Counted from the stretch's first letter, positions 1-8,091 are shown. The stretch is 10,413 nt of DNA from Gammaproteobacteria bacterium (GCA_002402245.1 NVVP01000006.1:26976-37388), one strand, 5' to 3'. Notes: generated by a model not told the origin, from the letters alone. Made by a program: numbers and translations.

Positions 1-1858
1 CAGTGATGTATCTGAATTATCCTTAATGCAAAATGATACGCTTGAAGAAGAAATCGCTATTCAGAAAATCATCACTAAAGCAGAGTCATTTTGTAGAAGT
101 AATGTCATTCGCCTCGACACTTGCTTTGCAGAACTAGTTAATTTAAGTGTGGAGGAAATAAACAGTCCTATTGCTTTAGTCAATGTCATCGAACACTTAC
201 AGTCATCTCTAGCGCCGCTTTCAGATGATATTAGTATCAAGTTGCTCACCTATAAACAGTTTGAAAAGCATTCTATGGCCAGTCTAGTTGATATCTATCA
301 ACACTTAACAGATGAACTGATTGAGCAAGGTGCCATAACAAAAACGGCTAGCTATAAACGGCCATCAAACCCCGTTAGCTCACCCGCCCCTTCATCGCAG
401 AGCTCAGTTTCAAACCAAGACTCTGAACTGGATGACCCCGAAGTATTTGCTCAATTACGAGCACTATTAACCTCGGTTTCACTGGATAGCAGCACGCTAA
501 ATCAAACGATGCCTACAGCATCCCAACATTCGCTAGTATCCTCTTTATCTTCTCTACAAAACCAAGCCACATTGCAACCTAGCTATGATAATGAAGGTAA
601 ACTGGTATTACCTAATCTTAAGCTGGCATTAAATACCAGTCTGGCTCAAACAAGTGATGGCATTTTATCTTCACCTCAAATCAGTACCCTTGATGAAGAT
701 ACCCTTAATGTCATTTCCTTATTATTTGAGTTTATTCTTGAAGATAGGGCTATTCCAGCCCCTATTCGTGCTTTATTAGCACGGCTACAACTGCCTATCT
801 TGAAAATAGCCATTACTGATAAAACATTTTTCAGTAAAAAAAATCACTCTGCCCGACGCTTACTCAATAGCTTAGCTAAAGTATCTACAGGCTGGGATTA
901 CAGCAAGGGTACTGAAGACATTATTTTCAGCCAAATTGAATCCATCGTCGAAACCATACTCGCTCAATTCGATACTGATATCAGCCTCTTTGATCAACTC
1001 AACGATCAATTAGAAGACTTTAACCATCAACAAGAAAAGATGAGTAGCACAAGCGAGGAAAGAATAACCAAAGCAACAGAAGGACAAGAGCTTCTTAACC
1101 TCGCTGAACAAGAGTCAGGTAAGATTATTAACCATCGGTTGGCACATTACTCGCCCGTTCCTAGCGCCGTTATCACTTTAATTAAAGGTTCTTGGGATAA
1201 AGTGCTTCGACTGCGTTTTTTACAAAAAGGCAAAGGCAGTCCTGAATGGGAAGAAGGCGTTCGCCTTATGGAGCAGTTACTGTGGAGTACAGCGCCTAAA
1301 ACAGATGAGCTTAGTAAGCAAAAACTAGTGAATTTTGGGCCGACATTATTAGCCACCTTGCGTAATAATTTAAAAGGCCCCTCTTTCAATCAGGCTAAAA
1401 TTAATGCGCTATTTGAAGAGCTAGAAGCCTGTCATGCTAAATGCCTTAATGGCGGCATTGATGAAGACCAATTACAAATAATTAATAAGTCTGAACCCGT
1501 CTCTGCGGAGCAAACTAAAATAGCTAGCATTGCCGAAGAACAAAAACTACTCACCGATGAAATTGCACTTTCTCAAGCTGAAGATCTACTGGTAGGCACA
1601 TGGTTAGAAATTAATAATGATAAGCCTGAACAAGCACAAAGAATTAAGTTCTCATGGCGCAGTAATCTCACCGGCCGCTGTTTATTTGTCACCTCTAAAG
1701 GACTTAAAGCGGCTGACCTCGCTTTAGGTGAATTAGCAAACTGGTTCCAACAAGGTAAAGCGATTATTTTAAATCAAGCGCGTACGCCCATTATGGAGCG
1801 CGCATTAATCTCAATGAAAAAAAACATAAAGAAACAAGATAATCCTGCTAAAGATTGA
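1..1858 (+). CDS. DUF1631 family protein, 5'-truncated by window edge
   Basis: The frame is open from the window edge (codons in phase from base 2) to the TGA at 1856-1858. The first ATG (base 26) is probably internal: the residues around it (SELSLM, then an acidic stretch) look like the middle of the DUF1631 N-terminal region, and this family usually has over 700 residues whereas 610 follow that Met. Counting from that Met, a helical region spans 1-110 and a Ser/Pro/Gln-rich linker about 111-225. The conserved family core spans about 225-335, including the stretch around LARLQLPILKIAI and HSARRLLN. A second helical region covers 350-470. A small beta-rich C-terminal module at 520-595 (VGTWLE, then WRSNLTGR and FVTSKGLK) is typical of the family and may be a PilZ/SH3-like barrel, which is inference. 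The biochemical function is unknown; some databases call relatives thymidine phosphorylase, which nothing here supports. No signal peptide or membrane segment is visible in this part. The SDR gene starts 12 bases downstream. Confidence 0.85.
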   Translation, partial: SDVSELSLMQNDTLEEEIAIQKIITKAESFCRSNVIRLDTCFAELVNLSVEEINSPIALVNVIEHLQSSLAPLSDDISIKLLTYKQFEKHSMASLVDIYQHLTDELIEQGAITKTASYKRPSNPVSSPAPSSQSSVSNQDSELDDPEVFAQLRALLTSVSLDSSTLNQTMPTASQHSLVSSLSSLQNQATLQPSYDNEGKLVLPNLKLALNTSLAQTSDGILSSPQISTLDEDTLNVISLLFEFILEDRAIPAPIRALLARLQLPILKIAITDKTFFSKKNHSARRLLNSLAKVSTGWDYSKGTEDIIFSQIESIVETILAQFDTDISLFDQLNDQLEDFNHQQEKMSSTSEERITKATEGQELLNLAEQESGKIINHRLAHYSPVPSAVITLIKGSWDKVLRLRFLQKGKGSPEWEEGVRLMEQLLWSTAPKTDELSKQKLVNFGPTLLATLRNNLKGPSFNQAKINALFEELEACHAKCLNGGIDEDQLQIINKSEPVSAEQTKIASIAEEQKLLTDEIALSQAEDLLVGTWLEINNDKPEQAQRIKFSWRSNLTGRCLFVTSKGLKAADLALGELANWFQQGKAIILNQARTPIMERALISMKKNIKKQDNPAKD

Positions 1859-1870
1859 TACCATGCGCCG

Positions 1871-2719
1871 ATGAAATCATTAAATATACTTATTACCGGT
1901 TGTTCTACCGGTATTGGCTATTCAGCTGCCACCTTACTTCACCAACAGGGCTACAATGTAGTCGCAACGGTTAGGAATAAAACCGATCAAACCACATTAT
2001 CTGCTTTAGGAATCACCACTATATTGCTAGATCTCACTGACAGTGAGTCGATACGTATAGCCTACGAATTCACCATCAAACACTTTGGCAATCAAATTGA
2101 TGCATTATTTAACAATGCAGCCTATGGCCAACCAGGTGCTGTTGAAGATCTCAGTAGGAATGTACTCCGTCAGCAATTTGAAACCAATGTATTTGGCACC
2201 CAAGAGCTCACCAATCTAATCATCGCGCAAATGCGAAAACAAGGTTCAGGTAGAATTATCTACAATAGCTCGGTTCTAGGTATTGTTTCAATGGCTTACC
2301 GCGGTGCTTATAATGCCAGTAAATATGCAATAGAATCCCTTGCCGACACGCTCAGACAAGAACTCCACGGTAGCAATATCCACATTAGTTTAATTGAACC
2401 AGGCCCGATTATTAGCCACTTCCGAGCCAATGCCTTTGCTAAATATCAACAGCATATTGATAAAGAAAATAGTGCTCACCGTGAAACTTATCAAGCAATG
2501 GAACAACGCTTAACTAAAAAAGGGCCTGCCGCCCCTTTCACGCTTCCACCTGAAGCTGTCGTTGATAAACTGCTTCATGCCATTGAAAGTGATCACCCTA
2601 AAATACGCTATTATGTGACATTCCCTACCTACCTATTCGCAACCCTAAAACGGATCCTGCCACATAGCTGGCTAGATTGGGTATTGATTAAAATTTCTGA
2701 AAAAGAGAATAAACACTAA
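1871..2719 (+). CDS. SDR family NAD(P)-dependent oxidoreductase, YbbO-like
   Basis: This is a classical short-chain dehydrogenase of 282 residues with a Rossmann fold, presumably cytosolic. The nucleotide-binding TGCSTGIG is at residues 9-16 and the NNAAYG structural motif at 81-86. The catalytic residues are N106, S134, Y147 and K151 (YNASK), all present with normal spacing. R35 after the second strand suggests a preference for NADP(H), which is inference. The LIEPGPI stretch (174-180) and the C-terminal PEAVVDKLLHAI and LKRILP segments resemble E. coli YbbO, reported to be an NADP-dependent aldehyde reductase. The exact substrate here is unknown. Residues about 185-220 are longer and more charged than in YbbO. 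The start at 1871 puts the glycine motif at the usual distance from the N-terminus. No Shine-Dalgarno is evident, so coupling to the gene 12 bases upstream is plausible. The TAA stop interlocks with the stop of the convergent secretin gene. Confidence 0.9.
   Translation: MKSLNILITGCSTGIGYSAATLLHQQGYNVVATVRNKTDQTTLSALGITTILLDLTDSESIRIAYEFTIKHFGNQIDALFNNAAYGQPGAVEDLSRNVLRQQFETNVFGTQELTNLIIAQMRKQGSGRIIYNSSVLGIVSMAYRGAYNASKYAIESLADTLRQELHGSNIHISLIEPGPIISHFRANAFAKYQQHIDKENSAHRETYQAMEQRLTKKGPAAPFTLPPEAVVDKLLHAIESDHPKIRYYVTFPTYLFATLKRILPHSWLDWVLIKISEKENKH
2516..2538 (-). terminator. Candidate intrinsic terminator for the minus-strand block, inside the SDR gene
   Basis: Read on the minus strand from 2538 to 2516 there is a stem AAAGGG, an 8-base loop, CCCTTT, then more T, giving six T in a row at 2521-2516. 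The stem is short, partly A/T, and three of the six T are in it. It lies about 180 bases past the secretin stop codon, entirely within the SDR coding sequence. No better hairpin with a T tract was noticed between it and the secretin stop, so it is the best candidate end for the secretion transcript. It could be chance, because the same bases encode SDR residues. Confidence 0.35.
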
Positions 2720-4779
2720 ATATTGGCCATGACTTCATCAAAGGGTAATGCTGAAATTAAATACATAAAGGTCTGATCATTTCTTTGCCCCTTCCTTGCC
2801 AAAACTTCATTCTCGACAGAAGTAGACAACCACTCACCATTTATTTTCTTATAATCAACCGACTGTGCTGAATTTAGTTTATTTTTTAACTCTACAACCG
2901 TTACATATAGACCACCTCGATTCCAACTAGCTAAAGGCTTAATACTGATATTCCGATTACTGAACAGTGGTACTCGTGACTGCATGTTAATTTTAGCAGG
3001 TAAATAATTTACATCTAACCTCCGCTCTATCTCAGAAACTCTAACAGTCTCAGCTGCATATCCACTCATATCCTGATACATCAGTTGACGGCTATTAGAT
3101 TTATTTTCTTCCGCAGGTTTATTTATAAACTTATTCGGGTAAGGTTCAAGATCAGGGAAGCCATCATTATAAGATTGATAAAACTGATTATCCTGACTAC
3201 GAATCCTCTCACTGTCACTAGCTTTATTAATAATTCTCGGGGTAATTAATAATACTGTTTCAGTATCTTCTTCACTTTCTATTGTCGACCTGAACACTCG
3301 ACCTAATAAAGGAATATCACCTAACACGGGCACTTTCTTTTCCTCATTAGTTTTACTCGTTCTAATCAATCCTCCGACTGCGACCGTTAAATTATTATGG
3401 GCTACGACCGTCCCTGTTAATCTGGCAGTATTCACCGTATCAATAGATAAATTAACCACATTACCCGCACCATCTGAAATGGGTAATGTTGCTCCGCCAG
3501 GATTAATTGTTGAACTCTCTTGCTCCAACTCCAGTGTCACCGTGTCATCAGCATTTATCCGAGGAGTGATCCTTAAGGTAATGCCTATTTCTTCCAATTC
3601 TGTTTCTGTTTCAATATAAGAAGAAGACACCACCACGCCATTAGCAATAACCGCAGGGTTAAAGGTAAACCCTCGAGTAAGCAATGTTTCTTCACCGATA
3701 AAGAGCTCAGCTTCTCGGTGATTAGAAGCTAAAACCATCGGGTTGGATAACACTTTAATACGTTTGTTTTGTTCTAAAAATTCAATATTTGCCTGCAATC
3801 GACTATTCAAAAACTCATAAATAAAGGAGCCTGAGTTTAATAATGCATTATTGCCTAATTGAATTGGTTGGGAGGACTTATTAGCCCCCTTTGGCTGTGT
3901 TATATCAAAATTAAAAATAGAATTAAAATCATCACCCAATACAATGCTTAATATTTTCATTTCCAGCATTACTTGTGGGATAGGGATATCTAGTTTGTTT
4001 ATCAATGAATCAATCGACTTAATAACTTTACGGTCATCTGTTCGCACAATAATCATATTGTGTTCATTATTAACCGATACATAAATGGGCTGTGCTTGTA
4101 TCGTTACTCTCTGCAAGGTTTGAGCATCCACAATACTGCCATTACCAGCTTGAGCCAATTGCTCAATTTGACCCACAGATAAATCATCAATATTCACTGC
4201 CGAGCCACTGCTAGCTAATGTTCCTGAGATAGAGCCTGAATTTCGATTGCTTCTACTTGTTGACCTTGAGTTTCTTACTCCACTTCGGCCTGAGCTACTT
4301 GATGAGCCAGAAGACATTGATTGACCGGCTTCAACCCCCATCGACAGTACCACTCGACTACCATATAAATCTTCAATCGATTGAGCAATAATTTGTACAT
4401 TGGCATTCAATACTTTAAATACCTCAATGTGCTCACTTTCACGCACAATCAAATCTCTACCGTATTGTTCACGGGTCATAATTCGATAGGTATTAGTATC
4501 ATCATCAAAGCGATACCATAAATCACTAATTCGACTGATCGACTTAATCGCTTCAACCACGGTGACATTTTTTAAGTGAATAGTCACTCTCTGCTCACTA
4601 GCCTCAGGAGTAGAAATAATATTACTAGATGATAACTCGGATAAAGTACGTACAACATCGCCTATTTTCGTATCAGAAAATTCAATTTCACTTACTTTAC
4701 TGTCTGCAATGGCAGAGTAACTCATCAAAGTCATAATAAAGACCGATGTGATCAACCCTATTTTTTTCATAATTATCAT
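2716..4779 (-). CDS. Outer-membrane secretin (GspD/PilQ/MshL family) with C-terminal extension
   Basis: This is a 687-residue secretin expected to form the outer-membrane channel of the machine encoded upstream. Residues 1-25 are a Sec signal peptide ending A-I-A, with cleavage before D26; there is no lipobox. An N0/STN-like domain spans about 30-105. An N1-like domain follows from about 115, interrupted by a Ser/Arg-rich linker at 151-194, and resumes to about 265. The secretin core covers about 265-516, including the signature VPVLGDIPLLGRVFRS (483-498) and the ending VLLITPRII. Residues 520-687 are an unusual extension: a polar linker to about 600, then a beta-rich domain resembling DUF3438/TIGR03749. 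The start at 4779 overlaps the preceding stop as TAATG. Met4 (4768-4770) would give a more typical signal peptide (MKKIGLI) and cannot be excluded. No clear Shine-Dalgarno is seen for either. The stop is TAG at 2716-2718. It is most like MshL and PilQ among secretins, but is not placed in the MSHA gene order. Confidence 0.92.
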   Translation of the reverse strand: MIIMKKIGLITSVFIMTLMSYSAIADSKVSEIEFSDTKIGDVVRTLSELSSSNIISTPEASEQRVTIHLKNVTVVEAIKSISRISDLWYRFDDDTNTYRIMTREQYGRDLIVRESEHIEVFKVLNANVQIIAQSIEDLYGSRVVLSMGVEAGQSMSSGSSSSSGRSGVRNSRSTSRSNRNSGSISGTLASSGSAVNIDDLSVGQIEQLAQAGNGSIVDAQTLQRVTIQAQPIYVSVNNEHNMIIVRTDDRKVIKSIDSLINKLDIPIPQVMLEMKILSIVLGDDFNSIFNFDITQPKGANKSSQPIQLGNNALLNSGSFIYEFLNSRLQANIEFLEQNKRIKVLSNPMVLASNHREAELFIGEETLLTRGFTFNPAVIANGVVVSSSYIETETELEEIGITLRITPRINADDTVTLELEQESSTINPGGATLPISDGAGNVVNLSIDTVNTARLTGTVVAHNNLTVAVGGLIRTSKTNEEKKVPVLGDIPLLGRVFRSTIESEEDTETVLLITPRIINKASDSERIRSQDNQFYQSYNDGFPDLEPYPNKFINKPAEENKSNSRQLMYQDMSGYAAETVRVSEIERRLDVNYLPAKINMQSRVPLFSNRNISIKPLASWNRGGLYVTVVELKNKLNSAQSVDYKKINGEWLSTSVENEVLARKGQRNDQTFMYLISALPFDEVMANI

Positions 4780-5234
4780 TATCGTTGAACTCGAATAGAG
4801 CCTAATGTACCGGTTTCAACGGTAATACTTAGACGGGTAATTTTAGTTATTCTAATCGCACTATTGGGCTGGCCTGGATCAATATTAATTTCATCACCTT
4901 CACGCACTAAAAATGTACGCGAGCCAGCGACTTCTAATAGGGCTACAGGATCTTTTTCATCTTGAGTGACAAAACCTCGTAGGCGCATTTTAGGCACAGC
5001 ACTACTATTTGGCGTACGCATAAAACCATATGCATTTTTCCCTGTTCCCGATGTTTTCCCCACCACATCAAACATTAATGTACTAGGCGTAAAAGGATCA
5101 CGAATAGCTTGTGGAATAGGATAAATAGGCTGATTAAGATAAGTAGAATTATTTCGTTCTACCGCATGAACTATCGGCTGGAAGAAGAGAAAAAAAGACA
5201 CTTCCCAGATAATATATTTATAAACAAGGTTCAT
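4779..5234 (-). CDS. PilP/GspC-like periplasmic protein
   Basis: The product has 151 residues. Residues 1-24 form a hydrophobic N-terminus ending in VHA, either a signal peptide or a membrane anchor. The motif RDPF (45-48) and the domain at about 82-150 (MRLRGFV, VALLEV, FLVREGDEI, then IRITKI and the VETG segment) fit the beta fold shared by PilP and the homology region of GspC. In those systems the domain links the inner-membrane alignment complex to the secretin, and the position directly before the secretin gene supports that role. Unlike typical PilP lipoproteins it has no cysteine at all, so it cannot be lipid-anchored. It lacks the longer GspC architecture with a PDZ domain. A strong Shine-Dalgarno in the end of the previous gene supports this start. 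The stop overlaps the secretin ATG as TAATG. Confidence 0.8.
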   Translation of the reverse strand: MNLVYKYIIWEVSFFLFFQPIVHAVERNNSTYLNQPIYPIPQAIRDPFTPSTLMFDVVGKTSGTGKNAYGFMRTPNSSAVPKMRLRGFVTQDEKDPVALLEVAGSRTFLVREGDEINIDPGQPNSAIRITKITRLSITVETGTLGSIRVQR

Positions 5235-5236
5235 CT

Positions 5237-6457
5237 TTATCCTCCAACCAATGAAAAAAGTGCCTGAAAAAACGCATAATAAACAAAGCCAACCATGCCA
5301 CCAATAAGTAAAATCATTGCCGGTTCAATCATGGCAGAAAGTCGTTTAATTGCAGTCTCTAATAATTGCTCATAATAAACACCTAACTCCATCAAAATAT
5401 GATCAAGACTACCTGTCTTCTCGCCCACAGCTATCATTTGTATAAGTAATACAGGCATTTGCTTATGCTCAATACTGCTGGACATATCTTTACCATTTAA
5501 AATCAAACTAGAGGCATGAATTAATTTATCTGCAAACACCCGATTATTAATCAATTCAGCGGTTATTTTCAGGGCTTGGTATACCGTCACACCGCTGCGT
5601 AATAAAGTGGACAATGCCCATGTCATTTGAGCCATCGATCCTGTTGTAATCATGCTGCCCATTATCGGTATACGTAATAACAAACTATCAATAAAATAAC
5701 GGCCGCGTTTAGTTTGATAGGTCAATAAAATAACCATAATAAAAGAAATTACTGTCGCTATAATTTTCAATCCATTGTTCTCAACATAGATAGAGAAATC
5801 AATTAATGCTTGAGTTGAATTTGGTAGAGGTCGCCCTTGAGCCAAGATAAAATCAGCAAATTTGGGGATAATATTAAGCGTCATAAATGCCCCAACAACA
5901 ATGGCTGCAACAAACACCACAGAAGGGTAAATCATCGCATTAATCATATGAGCACGTAAGGCTGCTTTTTTTTCTAAATGTATGGCCAAGCGTTCCATAA
6001 TCGCATCAAGATCACCAGTGCTCTCACCTGCTACAATTAAGTTAACCGCCATATTAGGAAAGACGTCTTTATGTTTTTTCATTGCTAAAGACAGTGCTTG
6101 GCCAGATTCAATATCTTTCAACATCAAGCGAATGGTTAATTTTAATCGGCTACTGGATACTTGTTTATTAGATAACTCTAATGCCTGCATAACGGGTAGA
6201 CCCGCTCGTAGCATAAAGGCCATTTGTCTAAAGAAAAACACGAGGGCTGAAGGTGAAACCGAAGTTTGTGACGCCAACCAATCAGAAAAGTTAGCTTGAC
6301 CTAAAAAGCCGCCTTTTCCTTTAATCTGTTTTAACTCAATTACCCGTAAACCACGTTCACGTAAGCTTTGAGCTGCCGAACTTAAATCAGTCGATTGCTG
6401 CTTTCCTGATAACTCGCTACCAGAAGTACTTAATGCTGTGTAAACAAATATGGGCAT
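5237..6457 (-). CDS. T2SS/T4P inner-membrane platform protein, GspF/PilC family
   Basis: This 406-residue protein has the standard length of the family. GspF/PilC is the polytopic inner-membrane core that couples the ATPase to pilin or pseudopilin assembly. An N-terminal cytoplasmic domain starts MPIFVYTAL. Two T2SSF repeats follow: the first, at about 70-195, contains AGESTGDLD (143-151), and the second, at about 272-396, contains VGEKTGSLD (343-351) and EPAMILLIGG (378-387). Probable membrane segments are 175-197, 229-247 and 378-400. The start ATG overlaps the ATPase stop by one base (TAATG), and GAGG eight bases upstream supports it. A 2-base gap separates it from the PilP/GspC-like gene. 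The sequence does not decide between a pilus and a secretion role, because family members from both are alike at this level. Confidence 0.95.
   Translation of the reverse strand: MPIFVYTALSTSGSELSGKQQSTDLSSAAQSLRERGLRVIELKQIKGKGGFLGQANFSDWLASQTSVSPSALVFFFRQMAFMLRAGLPVMQALELSNKQVSSSRLKLTIRLMLKDIESGQALSLAMKKHKDVFPNMAVNLIVAGESTGDLDAIMERLAIHLEKKAALRAHMINAMIYPSVVFVAAIVVGAFMTLNIIPKFADFILAQGRPLPNSTQALIDFSIYVENNGLKIIATVISFIMVILLTYQTKRGRYFIDSLLLRIPIMGSMITTGSMAQMTWALSTLLRSGVTVYQALKITAELINNRVFADKLIHASSLILNGKDMSSSIEHKQMPVLLIQMIAVGEKTGSLDHILMELGVYYEQLLETAIKRLSAMIEPAMILLIGGMVGFVYYAFFQALFSLVGG
5241..5245 (-). promoter_or_regulatory. Strong Shine-Dalgarno (GGAGG) for the PilP/GspC-like gene
   Basis: On the minus strand GGAGG lies six bases before the ATG at 5234. 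It is formed by the last two glycine codons of the GspF-like gene. It is the best ribosome-binding site in the block and fixes the start of this small gene. Confidence 0.8.
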
Positions 6458-8091
6458 TATGTATGCCTCATCATGTCATGTGTCTTGTGCATCGCCACAG
6501 CTTGTAACTCGGCCAAGCTAGTCATACCATTAAGCACTTTCTGGCTGCCATCTTCCCACATAAATTGTAGATTATTACCCGCTGTAGCCTCAATTTCATC
6601 CTCACTGCCACCTTGTGCTACTAGACGAGATAGATGCTCATCAAACCACAGTGTTTCAAACACGCCAAGCCTACCTCGATAACCACGACCTTGGCATACT
6701 GCACAGCCAACGGCATCGTAGATCTCAACAGGATCAGCCACGCCTAATAGCTCACATTCCGCAGGGGTAGCAGTATGTGGTTTTCTACAATGGATACACA
6801 AGCGTCGTACTAAACGTTGAGCAATTACCGCCGTCAATGTTGAGCCAATAAGGAAGGCTTCACAACCAATATCAATTAAGCGGGTTACCGCACTCACCGC
6901 ATTATTAGTATGCAAGGTTGAAAATACCATATGGCCCGTCATCGCGGCTTTAACGGCTACATCAGCCGTTTCATGATCACGTATTTCACCCACCATCAAT
7001 ACATCAGGATCATGGCGTAACAGTGAACGAAGGGCATCAGCAAAACTAATTTTATGGCCTATTTGAATTTGAGATACACCATCCATGACATACTCAATCG
7101 GGTTTTCCACAGTCATGATATTAATTTCAGGGTCGTTAATCTCTTGTAAGGCAGCAAATAAGGTGGTTGATTTACCACTTCCTGTCGGACCAGTCAGCAA
7201 TATCAGTCCATAAGGCTTTTCAATAGCCACCTTAAAGCGCTCTAAATCCTTAGGTAACATGCCTAAATCTGTCAGAGTAATCCCACCTGAATCTTGGCCC
7301 AATAAACGCATGGTGATTCGTTCACCTAAACGCGTTGGCGCAGTAGCCACACGCACATTAAACTCAACATCAATGGGAGCCGCAAGGTGATAGGAAAAAC
7401 CACCATCTTGTGGTTGTCGCTGCTCGGCAATATCTAAGCCTGATAACACTTTAACCCGAGACACCAAACCTGCCGCTACGGCCGCATCCGCTACCACAGG
7501 ATAATCTCGCAACCTGCCATCAACGCGTAACCTAACTCGCAATCCCTCTTCTTCCGTCACAAAATGAATATCTGACGCCTGATTAAGATAAGCCTCTCTA
7601 ATAATAGAATCTAATAAGGTAACTAGATCCGTTTCATCGACTACTTCTGTTTCTTTAGAAGTGTTGGCAAATAAACGTTCTAGTTGTAAATTTAATAAGG
7701 CAACGTCAGCCATCACCAACTCAAGCTGCTTACCTAATAATCGCTGCACAGTATCAATAGTGCCACGGTCATTCGGATCAGAGACAACCAGCAATACATT
7801 GTCCCCCTCAATAATAGGTAATAATTGTTTACGTTTAATCAAACTAGCAGGGACTTTCTTTAATGACTCGGCATGCGCTTTCCGACCATTTAAATCAATA
7901 AACCGAATGCCTTTATTTTCTGCCATGGCACGATATAACGCAGTACTAGGAAAGCGGTAATGAGCTAATATCATCGGTAATATCGGCGATCGTTGTCGCC
8001 GAGCATCTTTTTTCAAACGCTCTAGTTGATTTGCCTCAATAAGGCCGGTACGTACGCCCGCTTCAATTAACTGTTCATCTGTTAATGCCAT
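6457..8091 (-). CDS. T2SS/T4P assembly ATPase, GspE/PilB/MshE family
   Basis: This 544-residue protein is a cytoplasmic hexameric ATPase that powers assembly of pilins or pseudopilins. Residues 1-140 are a GspE N-terminal-type region, and the catalytic domain spans about 150-540. Visible motifs are the Asp box ASDIHF (172-177), Walker A GPTGSGKST (301-309), VENPIEY (328-334), Walker B HDPDVLMVGEIRD (360-372) and the His box TGHMVFSTLHTN (385-396). Two CxxC pairs (C432/C435 and C463/C466) form the usual zinc site of extension-type ATPases, and all key residues are intact. The zinc site and N-terminal domain argue against a PilT-type retraction ATPase. The N-terminal region lacks the RLG-type MshEN cyclic-di-GMP repeats. 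The ATG lies four bases after the preceding stop with no obvious Shine-Dalgarno, so coupling is likely. Confidence 0.96.
   Translation of the reverse strand: MALTDEQLIEAGVRTGLIEANQLERLKKDARRQRSPILPMILAHYRFPSTALYRAMAENKGIRFIDLNGRKAHAESLKKVPASLIKRKQLLPIIEGDNVLLVVSDPNDRGTIDTVQRLLGKQLELVMADVALLNLQLERLFANTSKETEVVDETDLVTLLDSIIREAYLNQASDIHFVTEEEGLRVRLRVDGRLRDYPVVADAAVAAGLVSRVKVLSGLDIAEQRQPQDGGFSYHLAAPIDVEFNVRVATAPTRLGERITMRLLGQDSGGITLTDLGMLPKDLERFKVAIEKPYGLILLTGPTGSGKSTTLFAALQEINDPEINIMTVENPIEYVMDGVSQIQIGHKISFADALRSLLRHDPDVLMVGEIRDHETADVAVKAAMTGHMVFSTLHTNNAVSAVTRLIDIGCEAFLIGSTLTAVIAQRLVRRLCIHCRKPHTATPAECELLGVADPVEIYDAVGCAVCQGRGYRGRLGVFETLWFDEHLSRLVAQGGSEDEIEATAGNNLQFMWEDGSQKVLNGMTSLAELQAVAMHKTHDMMRHT
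6466..6469 (-). promoter_or_regulatory. Shine-Dalgarno (GAGG) for the GspF-like gene
   Basis: On the minus strand GAGG lies eight bases before the ATG at 6457, inside the last codons of the ATPase gene. With the TAATG stop/start overlap it supports the assigned start and translational coupling. Confidence 0.65.

Noticed and set aside
26..28. ATG at 26 as the true start of the DUF1631 protein
   Set aside because: The frame is open upstream to the window edge, no Shine-Dalgarno precedes it, and the local residues match the middle of the family's N-terminal region.
1147..1389. Minus-strand open frame inside the DUF1631 gene
   Set aside because: It has no recognisable motif, lies opposite a conserved DUF1631 region and shows no neighbouring gene structure on that strand.
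2716..3219. Part of an integrative conjugative element, because of the DUF3438-like tail
   Set aside because: No relaxase, coupling protein, VirB4-type ATPase, integrase or attachment repeat is present. The resemblance is limited to one domain of the secretin.
4198..4329. Tandem DNA repeat in the secretin linker
   Set aside because: The protein is low-complexity, but the codons vary and no exact repeat unit recurs, so it is not annotated as a repeat.
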